A stretch of DNA of 64,000 nt from Bacillus sp. UNC41MFS5 (lineage in GTDB: Bacteria > Bacillota > Bacilli > Bacillales_B > DSM-18226): assembly GCF_000686805.1 (NCBI RefSeq), contig NZ_KK366019.1, positions 120,470 through 184,469 on the forward strand, written 5' to 3'. The notes beneath the pieces were generated by a model, which worked only from the letters and a program-made list of their open reading frames with translations, ran no database searches and was not told where the DNA came from. The position numbers and the translations under genes are program-made. Positions 19,395 to 29,213 of the stretch are shown here, in pieces (within the stretch, counting starts at the first letter, position 1; the number at the start of each line of letters is the position of its first letter).

Positions 19395-20888
19395 ATGGGT
19401 AAAGACGCGAAAGCAAGAAAGCATATGGGAAAATTACTTACATTTGTTCCTACGGGGGAATATTATTTCACGAAGGGTTTAAAGGCATTCCATCGTCGTG
19501 ATTTTATCAAAGCAAAAAAATATCTTGGGAGAGCGATGCAGCTTGAACCGGGTGAACCGATGATTATATGCCAGTTGGCGATTGTGTCAACAGAACTTGG
19601 CGAGTTTGAACATTCCAACCGGCTCTTGCACCTCATCCTTGAAGAACTAGATCAAGAAATGGTGGAATGCCATTACTTTTTGGCCAATAATTATGCCCAT
19701 ATGGGATTTTTTAAAGATGCGTATCACCACGCCAAACTGTATTTACAGCTAGACCCAGATGGTGACTTTAGCGAGGATACTGAGGATTTACTAGATGTAC
19801 TTACATTGGAATCAGAAGATCTTGAGGATGATCTGTATCAGCAGGATGACCTTATTGTTAAACAAGAACAGGCTCGTGACCTGCTTGAGTCAGGATACTT
19901 TCCAAAAGCGATAGAACTGCTAAAAGATGTCGTCAAGGATTATCCGGAGTATTGGTCTGCGTACAACAACTTAGCGCTCGCCTATTTTTATTTAGGGAAG
20001 ACAAAAAAGGCGGAATCCATTTTAGCCGATGTATTAGAGCGAAATCCAGGTAATCTTCATGCCCTATGTAACAGGCTTGTTTTTGCCTATTATCAGGGGC
20101 AGGAGAGAGATGTTGCCGGGATGATTGACATCTTAAAGAAAATTCAACCACTTCTAAGTGAACAGCAATTCAAACTTGGGGCCTCATTTGCTTTAGTAGG
20201 AGAATATGACCTAGCCTATTTATGGCTGAAAAAACTATATAAGCACGGCTTTGATGGTGATAGTCCATTTTACTATTGGCTTTCCCATTCTGCCTATTTC
20301 ACAGGCAATGAAACGTTTGCAAAAAATATCTGGAAAAAAGTGATGGAACTTAATCCTGATAAGGAAGGCTCGGAACCATGGAACAAGGAAAATGCACCTT
20401 CTAACGGTTTTGAAAACCTTTCCGGTTCTATTTTTCAAAAACTGGACAGCGACTATGTGGAGGAGCGCTTATTTGCCCTTTTCCTCACGACTGTATCGAG
20501 TAAAAAGGAAGAAATCATCACCTCCAAGCGGCTGTTTCAAAATCAGAAATTTACGTCCTTGGAAAAGGAATATATCTCGTTGATTCGTTCGGGAAAACCT
20601 TCGATGACGGCCGATGCACAGGAAGTGGCCGAACTCTTTTATGAGACCTTTCAACCAATTGGCACCATTGAGTCCGGTTTATACTTGATGTGGTTTTCTG
20701 TGTTTGTCGAGGTTTCCAAAGACAGCCTCCAATTGAAAAATAAACGTGCCTGGGCGGGTGCCGTCGAGTATATTTGGCACAAACTGCGCAGTGAAAAGGT
20801 TTCTCAGCAAGAGGTAGCCGATCGTTATGGAATTTCATCCGCAACCATTGGTAAATATGTAAAAATAGTGAATAACTATTTGAATTAA
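19395..20888 (+). CDS. yvcD: YvcD-like TPR protein with C-terminal helix-turn-helix
   Basis: This 497-residue cytoplasmic protein contains several tetratricopeptide repeats (about residues 20-130 and 165-310; for instance YWSAYNNLALAYFYLGKTKKAESIL) and ends with a helix-turn-helix-like segment VSQQEVADRYGISSATIGKYVKI near residues 470-492. It resembles B. subtilis YvcD, found at the same place before trxB; the function is unknown. TPRs imply protein binding and the C-terminus suggests DNA or sigma-factor-like contact, both inference. GTGGAGG before ATG 19395 fixes the start over an upstream in-frame GTG. An acidic linker (EDTEDLLDVL...EDLEDD) lies near 130-155. Confidence 0.75.
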   Translation: MGKDAKARKHMGKLLTFVPTGEYYFTKGLKAFHRRDFIKAKKYLGRAMQLEPGEPMIICQLAIVSTELGEFEHSNRLLHLILEELDQEMVECHYFLANNYAHMGFFKDAYHHAKLYLQLDPDGDFSEDTEDLLDVLTLESEDLEDDLYQQDDLIVKQEQARDLLESGYFPKAIELLKDVVKDYPEYWSAYNNLALAYFYLGKTKKAESILADVLERNPGNLHALCNRLVFAYYQGQERDVAGMIDILKKIQPLLSEQQFKLGASFALVGEYDLAYLWLKKLYKHGFDGDSPFYYWLSHSAYFTGNETFAKNIWKKVMELNPDKEGSEPWNKENAPSNGFENLSGSIFQKLDSDYVEERLFALFLTTVSSKKEEIITSKRLFQNQKFTSLEKEYISLIRSGKPSMTADAQEVAELFYETFQPIGTIESGLYLMWFSVFVEVSKDSLQLKNKRAWAGAVEYIWHKLRSEKVSQQEVADRYGISSATIGKYVKIVNNYLN

Positions 20889-20919
20889 GCATATTGGTGG
20901 ACGATAAAACATTTGTTAT

Positions 20920-21936
<1,017 letters not shown>

Positions 21937-21937
<1 letters not shown>

Positions 21938-22122
21938 GCTGTGTTAAAGGTTAATGTTGAGTTTAGCACTCTGTTGATTGGAGTGGAAGGCGCGAAGACT
22001 CCTGCGGGAGTACGGGGCAGGGGAGACCCCACAGGCGCTAAAAGCGCCGAGGAGGCTCCCCGCAACGCCCGCGGAAAGCGAAGCACCTGGAACGTAAATC
22101 AACAGACAAGTCTAACACAGCC
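21937..22122. repeat. GC-rich palindromic Bacillaceae-type repeat element, copy A
   Basis: This roughly 186-bp element is bounded by a perfect 10-bp inverted repeat (GGCTGTGTTA / TAACACAGCC), with a second inner inverted repeat TCTGTTGATT / AATCAACAGA. The core contains several GC-rich hairpins, e.g. GGCGCTAAAAGCGCC. Copy B lies at 32704-32873 with a nearly identical core. It starts at the last base of the trxB stop codon. It encodes no transposase and looks like a MITE/REP-like mobile or structural repeat. Confidence 0.85.
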
Positions 22123-22531
22123 GAAAGCTTAAAAAAGAAATATAGCGGTGGGGATTTACAAAAACGTAAAACGGTTTTAATTCTTCTGTAACAATAGTGC
22201 AATAAAATTACGGTATGATAGAAACAGTAATTGACCCCCTTTAAAAATATATTTCTTTCATGCACAGGCCCGTAGCCTGTGCTATTTTTTTGGGTTTTTG
22301 CTGCATATCCCCATTGTTTTACGAGATTATGCTAGCCACTGTTAAAATTAACATAAATATCAAATTTGTATTCATTGTGACTGTATCCTAAAAATAGTAT
22401 AATAATAAGAATGAATTCAAAGTTATAGTAGGAAATTTAGCCATGCCTCAGGGAGAGTTTGTATAGAAAAAGACCAAGCCTCTAGTGAGAACTGTTAAAA
22501 TGCAGATGCTGTGTAAAAGAGGGTGAATGCT
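22123..22531. other. Intergenic region between repeat copy A and yvcI
   Basis: About 400 nt without a gene. It holds an inverted pair AAGAAATATA (about 22133) / TATATTTCTT (about 22248) flanking a GGGG...CCCCC pair, a -10-like TATGAT at 22214-22219, and the terminator at 22262-22289. The rest (22290-22510) is AT-rich and shows nothing I can name. Confidence 0.45.
22262..22289 (+). terminator. Rho-independent terminator downstream of trxB
   Basis: GCACAGGC (22262-22269) pairs with GCCTGTGC (22275-22282), followed by TATTTTTTT. It could end trxB mRNA or a separate short RNA. Confidence 0.9.
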
Positions 22532-22990
22532 GTGCAACGAGTCACCAATTGTGTATTGATTAGAGACGGAAAGATATTGCTTCTGCAAAAGCCACGCCGC
22601 GGCTGGTGGGTGGCTCCTGGCGGGAAAATGGAGCCGGGCGAATCTGTTCGGGATTCCTGCATCAGGGAATACCGTGAGGAAACAGGAATCTATCTGAAAA
22701 ATCCACAATTAAAAGGGATTTTTACAATGATTATGAAAGAAAATGACCAATTGCTTTCGGAATGGATGATGTTTACATTTGTGGCTACTGATTCGGATGG
22801 AGTCGATTTAGACGAATCCGAGGAAGGTAAGTTGGAGTGGCAAATGATTGACCAATTGAAGAATTTGCCAATGGCCGCTGGCGATTATCATATTCTAGAT
22901 TATATGATTCATGGAAAAGGAATCATTTACGGTACTTTTACTTATACAAAAGACTTTCAACTAATCAGTTACCGATTAGATCCAAGCTAA
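22532..22990 (+). CDS. yvcI: Nudix hydrolase (YvcI-like)
   Basis: This 152-residue protein contains a full Nudix box, G-x5-E-x7-REYREETGI, beginning at the PGGKMEPGE segment near residues 30-52. Nudix enzymes hydrolyse nucleoside diphosphate-X compounds; WWVAPGGK resembles the 8-oxo-dGTP/MutT-like branch, but the substrate is not known. It heads the yvcI-rapZ-glmR-whiA-crh cluster as in B. subtilis. GTG 22532 is preferred because AGAGGG (22518-22523) is 8 nt upstream; GTG 22523, adding three residues, is the alternative. Confidence 0.85.
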   Translation: MQRVTNCVLIRDGKILLLQKPRRGWWVAPGGKMEPGESVRDSCIREYREETGIYLKNPQLKGIFTMIMKENDQLLSEWMMFTFVATDSDGVDLDESEEGKLEWQMIDQLKNLPMAAGDYHILDYMIHGKGIIYGTFTYTKDFQLISYRLDPS

Positions 22991-23009
22991 TTTATAGGGG
23001 GAATAAATC

Positions 23010-23903
23010 ATGAGTACCGGTGCGGTAAATGACATACAAATGGTCATTATTACAGGAATGTCTGGTGCAGGAAAAACTGTAGCTATTCAAAGTTTTGAAG
23101 ATTTAGGGTTCTTCTGTGTTGATAATCTGCCTCCAACCCTGCTTCCAAAATTCCTTGAACTTATGAAGGAATCCGGGAATAAGATGAATAAAGTTGCTCT
23201 CGTGATGGACCTGCGGGGCAGAGAATTCTTTGATCATCTCTTTAAGGCATTAGATGAGTTGGCAGAAACATCTTGGGTAGCCCCGAGAATCTTATTTTTA
23301 GATGCAGATGATTCTACATTAGTGCGCAGATATAAGGAAACAAGGCGGTCACATCCACTCGCACAGACAGGTCTGCCGTTAGAAGGAATAACGCTTGAGC
23401 GCGAGCTTCTTGAAGAACTAAAAGGCAGGGCTCAGGTGATTTACAATACTTCCCAGATGAAACCGAGGGAACTTCGTGAGAAAATATTAACGGAATTTAC
23501 CGCGAATAAACAATCAATCTTCACGGTCAATGTCATGTCATTCGGCTTTAAGTATGGAATTCCCATTGATGCGGATTTAGTGTTTGATGTGCGCTTCTTG
23601 CCTAATCCCCATTATATCGAGCATATGAGACCTAAAACAGGGTTAGATGAAGATGTCTCCGGATATGTATTAAAATGGAATGAAACGCATAAGTTCTTAG
23701 AAAAAGTAACCGACCTGCTTTCCTTCATGCTTCCGCATTATAAGCGAGAGGGGAAAGCGCAGCTAGTCATTGCGATTGGCTGTACAGGTGGACAGCATCG
23801 TTCGGTAACGCTGGCGGAGTATCTTGGTAAATTTTTCGAAAAGGACTACAAGACATGTATTTCTCATCGTGACATTGAGAGGAGAAAGGAAAAAACTACA
23901 TGA
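23010..23903 (+). CDS. rapZ: RNase adapter RapZ/YvcJ, nucleotide-binding protein
   Basis: This 297-residue P-loop protein has Walker A GMSGAGKT at 16-23 and the conserved C-terminal [15 protein letters not shown] stretch near 250-264. Family members hydrolyse ATP/GTP; in E. coli RapZ binds GlmZ small RNA and glucosamine-6-phosphate, while the Bacillus protein YvcJ is linked to competence. It overlaps glmR by 4 nt (ATGA). The ribosome site is AGGGGG. Which role applies here is not visible in the sequence. Confidence 0.93.
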   Translation: MSTGAVNDIQMVIITGMSGAGKTVAIQSFEDLGFFCVDNLPPTLLPKFLELMKESGNKMNKVALVMDLRGREFFDHLFKALDELAETSWVAPRILFLDADDSTLVRRYKETRRSHPLAQTGLPLEGITLERELLEELKGRAQVIYNTSQMKPRELREKILTEFTANKQSIFTVNVMSFGFKYGIPIDADLVFDVRFLPNPHYIEHMRPKTGLDEDVSGYVLKWNETHKFLEKVTDLLSFMLPHYKREGKAQLVIAIGCTGGQHRSVTLAEYLGKFFEKDYKTCISHRDIERRKEKTT

Positions 23904-24883
23904 GCATTTACGGACAGCCACGAATTGTCGTCATTGGCGGGGGAACAGGATTACCAGTTTTATTGCGTGGATTAAAACAGTATCCTGTCGATATTACCGC
24001 CATAGTGACAGTCGCGGATGACGGCGGCAGCTCAGGACGTTTGCGTGAGGACTTGCATATTCCTCCTCCTGGTGACATCCGCAATGTGTTAGCATCATTA
24101 TCGGATGTGGAACCGCTCGTTGAGGAAATGTTTCAGCATCGATTTAAAACATCGAATGAACTTTCCGGACATTCGCTTGGTAATTTAATCTTGGCGGCGA
24201 TGACCTCGATTACGGGTAATTTTGTTCACGCCATTCAGGAAATGAGCAAGATTTTAAATGTTCACGGCAAAGTTTTGCCTGCAGCCAATCAAAGTGTTGT
24301 TCTCCATGCGGAAATGGAAGACGGGACGATTGTCTCAGGGGAATCGAAAATTCCCTACTCTGGGAAAAGAATTAAAAAAGTATTTATGACGCCGGAAAAT
24401 ATTCGTCCTTTACCAGAGACTATTCAGGCGATTCGTCAAGCCGATTTAATTATCATCGGGCCAGGGAGTTTATATACAAGCATTCTGCCTAATTTGTTAG
24501 TTCCAAAAATCGGGGATGAGTTGTGCCGTTCCCACGCCAAAAAGGTCTATATCTGTAATTTGATGACCCAGGCTGGGGAAACACATGGTTTTTCAGCAAG
24601 CGATCATGTAAAGGCCTTATATGATCATATGAGCTGTGCATTTATCAATACCATCCTTGTGAACAATGAAGAAATTCCACAGGACATCCAGCTTCGTTAT
24701 AATGAAGAGTTGGCCGATCCTGTTGTCTACGATTTGCCGCGACTGTTTGAATTAGGGCTCGAAGTGGTTCATGCGGATATTGCTTACCAAGAAAATGGTG
24801 CATTGCGTCATGACCCGAAAAAAGTGGCAAAAATATTATATAATTTGCTTTTAGTTGAAACCAAAAAGCGTTATGAAACGTAA
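23900..24883 (+). CDS. glmR: GlmR/YvcK, gluconeogenesis and cell-wall factor
   Basis: This 327-residue protein of the CofD-like family shows [16 protein letters not shown] near the N-terminus and [15 protein letters not shown] near residues 35-50. In B. subtilis, GlmR (YvcK) binds UDP-GlcNAc and stimulates GlmS, which supports cell wall synthesis on gluconeogenic carbon. It overlaps rapZ by ATGA and lies upstream of whiA in the conserved rapZ-glmR-whiA-crh block, linking central carbon state with wall precursor supply. Confidence 0.93.
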   Translation: MSIYGQPRIVVIGGGTGLPVLLRGLKQYPVDITAIVTVADDGGSSGRLREDLHIPPPGDIRNVLASLSDVEPLVEEMFQHRFKTSNELSGHSLGNLILAAMTSITGNFVHAIQEMSKILNVHGKVLPAANQSVVLHAEMEDGTIVSGESKIPYSGKRIKKVFMTPENIRPLPETIQAIRQADLIIIGPGSLYTSILPNLLVPKIGDELCRSHAKKVYICNLMTQAGETHGFSASDHVKALYDHMSCAFINTILVNNEEIPQDIQLRYNEELADPVVYDLPRLFELGLEVVHADIAYQENGALRHDPKKVAKILYNLLLVETKKRYET

Positions 24884-24945
24884 TAATAGTACTTATTAAA
24901 AAAATTCATGAATCCAATGTGTTTTTTGTAAGGGAGGGGAAAGGG

Positions 24946-25890
24946 ATGTCTTTCGCTTCGGAAACGAAAAAAGAATTAACTAACTTAGAAGTGAAAACGT
25001 GCTGCATTCAAGCAGAGCTTTCGGCTCTTATTCGAATGAATGGTTCCCTTTCATTCTCAAATCGTAAGTTAGTTGTTGATATTCAAACCGAAAATGCTGC
25101 GATTGCCAGAAGAATTTATACGTTAATAAAAAAGAGTTATGATGTCCAAGTAGAATTGCTTGTTCGGAAAAAGATGCGTTTGAAAAAAAACAATGTCTAT
25201 ATCGTCCGTTTATCCCAACAAGCAAAGGAAATTCTCGAGGATACAAAAATTATCGGTGAGGGTTTTACGATCATTCACGATATTTCACCAGAACTGGTAA
25301 AGAAGAAATGTTGTAAGCGTTCTTATCTTCGCGGTGCATTTCTAGCAGGTGGATCCGTCAATAATCCAGAAACATCTTCCTATCATTTGGAAATTGCTTC
25401 GCTCTATAAAGAACATAATGATTCTTTATGCGAATTGATGAATACATTTGGGCTAAATAGCAAAACACTTGAACGCAAGAAAGGTTATATTACCTACTTA
25501 AAAGAAGCAGAGAAAATTACCGAGTTTTTAAATATTGTTGGTGCACATAATGCTCTTCTTCGCTTCGAAGATGTTCGAATCGTTCGTGATATGCGCAATT
25601 CAGTCAATCGACTTGTAAACTGCGAAACCGCCAATCTTAATAAAACGATTGGGGCTTCGATTCGGCAGGTCGAGAATATCCGCTACATCAATCAAACGGT
25701 TGGTCTGCAAATTTTACCTGAGAAATTAAGAGAAATTGCAGAACTCCGCTTAAATTATACCGATGTGACCCTTAAGGAATTGGGAGAAATGGTTTCTGGT
25801 GGTGCAATCAGTAAATCTGGAATAAATCATCGCTTGAGAAAAATTGATGCAATCGCTGAAAGGCTTCGTACAGGGGATATGATGGTCTAA
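24946..25890 (+). CDS. whiA: DNA-binding protein WhiA
   Basis: WhiA (314 residues) combines an N-terminal degenerate LAGLIDADG homing-endonuclease fold, visible as [24 protein letters not shown] near residues 127-150, with a C-terminal helix-turn-helix ([26 protein letters not shown] near 275-300). It is a sporulation regulator in Streptomyces, while in Bacillus it affects cell division and chromosome segregation. ATG 24919 is in frame upstream, but GGGAGGGG lies between the two and the family begins [12 protein letters not shown], so 24946 is used. Confidence 0.95.
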   Translation: MSFASETKKELTNLEVKTCCIQAELSALIRMNGSLSFSNRKLVVDIQTENAAIARRIYTLIKKSYDVQVELLVRKKMRLKKNNVYIVRLSQQAKEILEDTKIIGEGFTIIHDISPELVKKKCCKRSYLRGAFLAGGSVNNPETSSYHLEIASLYKEHNDSLCELMNTFGLNSKTLERKKGYITYLKEAEKITEFLNIVGAHNALLRFEDVRIVRDMRNSVNRLVNCETANLNKTIGASIRQVENIRYINQTVGLQILPEKLREIAELRLNYTDVTLKELGEMVSGGAISKSGINHRLRKIDAIAERLRTGDMMV

Positions 25891-26005
25891 GAATAGAAAA
25901 TTCTTTAATAGGTAATCATGTGAAAGCCATAACATGTTCTCGTAGTAAATTTTGTGAACAAGCTCTAAGAAATATAGAAGATAAAACATGAGGAGGAATT
26001 GTATA

Positions 26006-26263
26006 ATGTTAGTGAAACAAGTAGAAGTGAAATTAAAAACAGGTCTTCAAGCACGTCCCGCAGCCCTTTTTGTCCAAGAAGCAAATCGGTTCTCAGCGGA
26101 TATTTTTCTTGAGAAAGATGGAAAGAAAGTTAATGCGAAAAGCATTATGGGCTTAATGAGCCTTGCGGTTGGCTCTGGTGTCATGATTGACATCGTGGCA
26201 GATGGAGACGATGAAGCATCCGCGATTGAAGCATTGGCTGATTTTATTCAAAAAGAACAGTAA
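26006..26263 (+). CDS. crh: Catabolite repression HPr-like protein Crh
   Basis: This 85-residue HPr paralogue has Gln15 (TGLQARPAA) where HPr has the PTS-phosphorylated His15, so it cannot carry PTS phosphate, but it keeps the regulatory Ser46 (KSIMGLMSL). HprK phosphorylates Ser46 and P-Ser-Crh acts as corepressor of CcpA. The length equals B. subtilis Crh. The start follows AGGAGGA; a longer in-frame reading from 25988 would place the ribosome site inside the gene. The kinase gene hprK is in the same window. Confidence 0.96.
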   Translation: MLVKQVEVKLKTGLQARPAALFVQEANRFSADIFLEKDGKKVNAKSIMGLMSLAVGSGVMIDIVADGDDEASAIEALADFIQKEQ

Positions 26264-26269
26264 TATATT

Positions 26270-26305
26270 TGCGGCCGGCTCCATTTGGAACCGGTCGTTT
26301 TATTA
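26270..26305 (+). terminator. Terminator after crh
   Basis: GCGGCCGG-TCC pairs with GGAACCGGTCGT across an ATTT loop with one mismatch, followed by TTTTATTATTT. Confidence 0.75.
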
Positions 26306-26317
26306 TTTCTAGAAGAA

Positions 26318-26350
26318 TAAAAAAAGCAACCGGTCGATGCCGATTGCTTT
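26318..26350 (-). terminator. Terminator of clpP (minus strand)
   Basis: On the minus strand AGCAATCGG pairs with CCGGTTGCT (plus-strand 26340-26348 and 26325-26333), followed by a T run (A tract at 26319-26324). Confidence 0.88.
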
Positions 26351-26358
26351 CGCGTTAC

Positions 26359-26967
26359 TTATTTATTTTTCTTCTCATCATCAATTAAATTACGAGTGAT
26401 AATGTGGTCGATTAAACCATATTCTTTTGCACGATCCGCAGTCATGAAGTTGTCGCGATCTGTATCTTTGGCGATTACTTCAAGAGGCTGGCCAGTCCGT
26501 TCTGATAAAATTCCATTTAATTTTTCACGAAGGAATAGGATACGCTTTGCAGCAATTTCGATTTCAGTTGCTTGTCCTTGAGCACCGCCTAGTGGTTGGT
26601 GAATCATAACCTCCGCATTTGGAAGGGCATAACGCTTGCCTGGTTCACCAGCTGCAAGTAAGAATGCACCCATGGATGCAGCCATACCAATACAGATTGT
26701 TTGAACTTTAGGTTTGATGAATTGCATCGTATCATAAATTGCCATTCCAGCTGTGATGCTGCCGCCTGGGCTGTTGATATATAAAGAAATATCTTTTTCA
26801 GGATTATCCGCTTCAAGGAATAATAATTGTGCTACAATGCTGTTAGCTACATGGTCATCAATGGCACTTCCGAGCATAATAATCCGGTCTTTTAACAGAC
26901 GGGAGTAAATGTCATACGCACGCTCGCCCCGGTTTGTTTGTTCAATAACTGTAGGGATCAAATTCAT
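26359..26967 (-). CDS. clpP: ATP-dependent Clp protease proteolytic subunit
   Basis: ClpP forms the 14-subunit barrel that degrades unfolded substrates delivered by ClpX, ClpC or ClpE. The 202-residue protein has the catalytic triad Ser98 (GMAASMG), His123 (MIHQPLGG) and Asp172 (DTDRDNF). The C-terminal tail is short and lysine-rich. An open frame extends 25 codons upstream, but GGAGGAAG just before ATG (26965-26967) and the family N-terminus [10 protein letters not shown] fix the start. A CtsR operator overlaps its promoter. Confidence 0.97.
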   Translation of the reverse strand: MNLIPTVIEQTNRGERAYDIYSRLLKDRIIMLGSAIDDHVANSIVAQLLFLEADNPEKDISLYINSPGGSITAGMAIYDTMQFIKPKVQTICIGMAASMGAFLLAAGEPGKRYALPNAEVMIHQPLGGAQGQATEIEIAAKRILFLREKLNGILSERTGQPLEVIAKDTDRDNFMTADRAKEYGLIDHIITRNLIDDEKKNK

Positions 26968-27013
26968 TTTTCTTCCTCCTTTGATTGTAAAGGTAATAGT
27001 AATATGTAATGTT

Positions 27014-27043
27014 ATCATACACTGATGGTCAATAAAGGTCAAA
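27014..27043 (-). promoter_or_regulatory. clpP promoter with CtsR operator
   Basis: On the minus strand TTGACC (plus 27037-27042), a 17-bp spacer and TATGAT (27014-27019) form a sigma-A promoter. The plus strand reads GGTCAAT-AAA-GGTCAAA at 27027-27043, a near-perfect CtsR heptad repeat overlapping the -35. CtsR repression of heat-shock clp genes at such sites is established in Bacillus. Confidence 0.9.
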
Positions 27044-27122
27044 CAATTTGACTATAAAAATGTTCGACAACTTTCCCTAATCCATCATAACCAATTCTGA
27101 CTATTTTAAACCAAATCTTTGC

Positions 27123-27151
27123 TTGCAATGTTAGAGAAACTGGCATATAAT
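27123..27151 (+). promoter_or_regulatory. Promoter of tRNA-Arg
   Basis: TTGCAA (27123-27128), a 17-bp spacer and a consensus TATAAT (27146-27151) end 20 nt before the tRNA. Confidence 0.85.
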
Positions 27152-27171
27152 ATGTAAGTCGCTACAATTTA

Positions 27172-27243
27172 GCGCTCGTGGTGCAACGGATAGCACGCAA
27201 GCCTCCGAAGCTTGAAATGCAGGTTCGATTCCTGCCGAGCGCA
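27172..27243 (+). tRNA. tRNA-Arg (anticodon CCG)
   Basis: A 72-nt cloverleaf: acceptor stem GCGCTCG/CGAGCGC, D arm GTGC...GCAC, anticodon stem CAAGC/GCTTG with loop CTCCGAA (anticodon CCG, codon CGG), T arm GCAGG-TTCGATT-CCTGC, discriminator A. The CCA end is not encoded. It has its own promoter and terminator. Confidence 0.96.
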
Positions 27244-27251
27244 TCATCAAA

Positions 27252-27281
27252 GTCTTCTGTTTTATTACAGGAGGCTTTTTT
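27252..27281 (+). terminator. Terminator of tRNA-Arg
   Basis: GTCTTCTGT (27252-27260) pairs with ACAGGAGGC (27267-27275) with G-U pairs, followed by a T6 tract. Confidence 0.85.
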
Positions 27282-27313
27282 AATGGAAAAAATCATTCGG
27301 ATTTTTTCCATTA
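27281..27313. repeat. Perfect 14-bp inverted repeat behind the tRNA terminator
   Basis: TAATGGAAAAAATC (27281-27294) and its exact complement (27300-27313) enclose a 5-nt loop. It directly abuts the tRNA terminator and precedes the 21-nt array. It lacks a terminal T tract, so it is not called a terminator. Confidence 0.8.
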
Positions 27314-27319
27314 AATGTC

Positions 27320-27445
27320 TAATTGTACAAAACCCTTTGAAAAATGAACAAAAATCCTTCAGAATTGAACAAAACCTTGATAGAAATATACAAAACCACT
27401 TGGAATTTGAACAAAACCACCTATAATTTGCACAAAACAAAAAAT
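27320..27445 (+). repeat. 21-nt periodic array, ACAAAA family, six units
   Basis: The C of ACAAAA is at 27328, 27349, 27370, 27391, 27412 and 27433, exactly 21 nt apart each time. Units read about TTTGAACAAAACC plus a variable 8-nt part. The array lies between tRNA-Arg and rpoN. Open frames run through it only because 21 is a multiple of three. Confidence 0.88.
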
Positions 27446-27551
27446 CCATCTGTATCATACCCGCCCAAACGGTCACCTAATCTCCTAGTTTATCATTTTC
27501 CATTCCCGAATTTCCGTCCATCGTGTAAAATAGAATGCAGGGGGGATAAGA

Positions 27552-28874
27552 ATGAACTTAAAGGCTGGTTTGTGGCAACAGCAGACATTAAAATTGGCAA
27601 TGACACAGGAGTTATCTCAGGCCATTGCATTGTTGCAGTACTCTGCCCAAGAGTTAACTGCTTTTTTAGACGATAAGGCACTTGAAAATCCCCTATTGCA
27701 GGTTGAACATAGCAATATAAAGCCGATGAATCCACTTATTGACCGCAATCGCCGGAAAAACCAAAAGGTGGAAAAGGACTGGATTGAGCAAATTGCCGAT
27801 AAACCCTTTTCGCTTGAAGAGTATCTATTATCACAATTGAAAATAACGAACTTATCAGCAGAACAGTTAACTGTTATTCGCCATCTAATTCAGAATCTCG
27901 ATGAAAACGGTTACTTTACTGGCGACCTTAACGAAATCGCCCAAAAGTTAAGAGTAATGGAAGAGGTCGTGGAAGAATGCTTGGCCATCATCCAAACACT
28001 GGAGCCAGCGGGGATTGGTGCAAGAAACCTGCAAGAGTGCCTTTTGATGCAGATCTATTATCAGAATCCTAATAATGAACTGGCTCAAAAAATTATCTCT
28101 GAATATTTCTTACCGTTTGCCGAAAAAAAGTGGAAGCCAATTGCAAAAGAACTAAAAGTAACCCTAAAAGAGATCCAGGATATTTTTGACCAAATTCAAT
28201 CATTGAATCCAAAGCCGGGAACTATTTTAGGGAAGGAAACAACCACATACATTATTCCGGATGCAATCATCGAGCACTCAAGCGAGGGACTTACGGTAAG
28301 GATGTCTGATGAATCACTGCCAAGGATTAGCCTAAATGAGCAGTATTTTCATAAATTCAAAGACCAGGACCAACAGGTAAGCCGCTTCCTGCAGGATAAA
28401 CTGCAGGATTATAATTGGATTCAAAAAAGTATTGAGCAGCGGAAAGAGACACTAACTAAGGTAATTGCAAAAATTATTGAAAAGCAGGAAACATTTTTTC
28501 AAAAAGGATCAAACAACTTAGTACCGATGACGATGAAGGAAATTGCCGGAGAACTGAATATTCATGAATCAACCGTAAGCCGAGCGGTTAGAGAAAAATA
28601 TGTTCAAACACCTTACGGGACCTTCCCGCTAAAATCATTTTTTACAAGTACGATTCAAACCGTTTCAGACGATGAAAATACCTCATCCACACAAGTAAAA
28701 AAGAAGATCTCAACGTTAATAGAAAACGAGAATAAACAGAAACCTCTTTCGGACCAAGATATCGTGGAACAATTAAAAACAGTGGAAGGAATGGTGGTTT
28801 CACGAAGAACCGTCGCTAAGTACCGGGATCAATTGGGAATTCCCTCCTCTGCGAAAAGAAAAAGGTTTGATTGA
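27552..28874 (+). CDS. rpoN: RNA polymerase sigma-54 factor (SigL)
   Basis: Sigma-54 directs RNA polymerase to -24/-12 promoters and needs AAA+ activators; in Bacillus (SigL) it serves amino-acid and levan catabolism genes. This 440-residue protein has the glutamine-rich activator-interaction region I (QQQTLKLAMTQELSQAIALLQ), a helix-turn-helix near 335-355 (NIHESTVSRAVREKYVQTPYG) and the RpoN box RRTVAKYRDQLGIP near residues 417-430. The start ATG follows GGGGGAT. A candidate -10 TAAAAT lies at 27526-27531. Confidence 0.96.
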   Translation: MNLKAGLWQQQTLKLAMTQELSQAIALLQYSAQELTAFLDDKALENPLLQVEHSNIKPMNPLIDRNRRKNQKVEKDWIEQIADKPFSLEEYLLSQLKITNLSAEQLTVIRHLIQNLDENGYFTGDLNEIAQKLRVMEEVVEECLAIIQTLEPAGIGARNLQECLLMQIYYQNPNNELAQKIISEYFLPFAEKKWKPIAKELKVTLKEIQDIFDQIQSLNPKPGTILGKETTTYIIPDAIIEHSSEGLTVRMSDESLPRISLNEQYFHKFKDQDQQVSRFLQDKLQDYNWIQKSIEQRKETLTKVIAKIIEKQETFFQKGSNNLVPMTMKEIAGELNIHESTVSRAVREKYVQTPYGTFPLKSFFTSTIQTVSDDENTSSTQVKKKISTLIENENKQKPLSDQDIVEQLKTVEGMVVSRRTVAKYRDQLGIPSSAKRKRFD

Positions 28875-28885
28875 AAGGAAGCCAA

Positions 28886-29152
28886 ATGATGGAGCAAACA
28901 ATAGTCACGTTTTACACAAGGAAAAGCTGCCCGCTTTGTGAGAAAGCAAAGTCCACACTGCAAGAACTTAGCAAAGATTGGGATTTCGATTTAGAAGAAA
29001 TTGATATTGAATCCAGTGATGAATTAACCGAACAATACGGTTTAATGATTCCCGTCGTTCATATTGACGGAGTAGAAGCAGGTTTTGGTGTTATTAACAA
29101 ATTTGACATAAGTAACCGTTTGCATGAAAAAAAAGCCAATCTTAACAGTTGA
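28886..29152 (+). CDS. Glutaredoxin-like thiol protein
   Basis: This 88-residue protein has the thioredoxin-fold core of the glutaredoxin-like (DUF836) group: VTFYTRKSCPLCEKA with a C-x-x-C pair at residues 15 and 18, and the cis-proline IPVVHIDG near 57-64. It probably reduces or relays disulfides; the partner is unknown. It lies 11 nt after rpoN and before the cggR operator. Two adjacent ATG codons (28886, 28889) are both possible starts behind GAAAGGAAG. A terminator follows. Confidence 0.82.
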   Translation: MMEQTIVTFYTRKSCPLCEKAKSTLQELSKDWDFDLEEIDIESSDELTEQYGLMIPVVHIDGVEAGFGVINKFDISNRLHEKKANLNS

Positions 29153-29166
29153 AATAGGTTTTCACT

Positions 29167-29205
29167 CCTGTTACAATAAAAAATGTAGCAGGGGTTATTT
29201 TTTTT
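29167..29205 (+). terminator. Terminator after the glutaredoxin-like gene
   Basis: CCTGTTACA (29167-29175) pairs with TGTAGCAGG (29184-29192) with one G-U pair, followed by TTATTTTTTTT. It insulates the cggR operon from upstream. Confidence 0.88.
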
Positions 29206-29213
29206 GGATGTAG

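Noticed and set aside
21941..22132. 63-codon frame after trxB
   Set aside because: It lies entirely within the GC-rich repeat element; small proteins annotated in such repeats are artefacts.
27178..27676. Two overlapping frames across tRNA-Arg, the ACAAAA array and the start of rpoN
   Set aside because: They begin inside the tRNA or array, lack ribosome sites and overlap rpoN in another frame.
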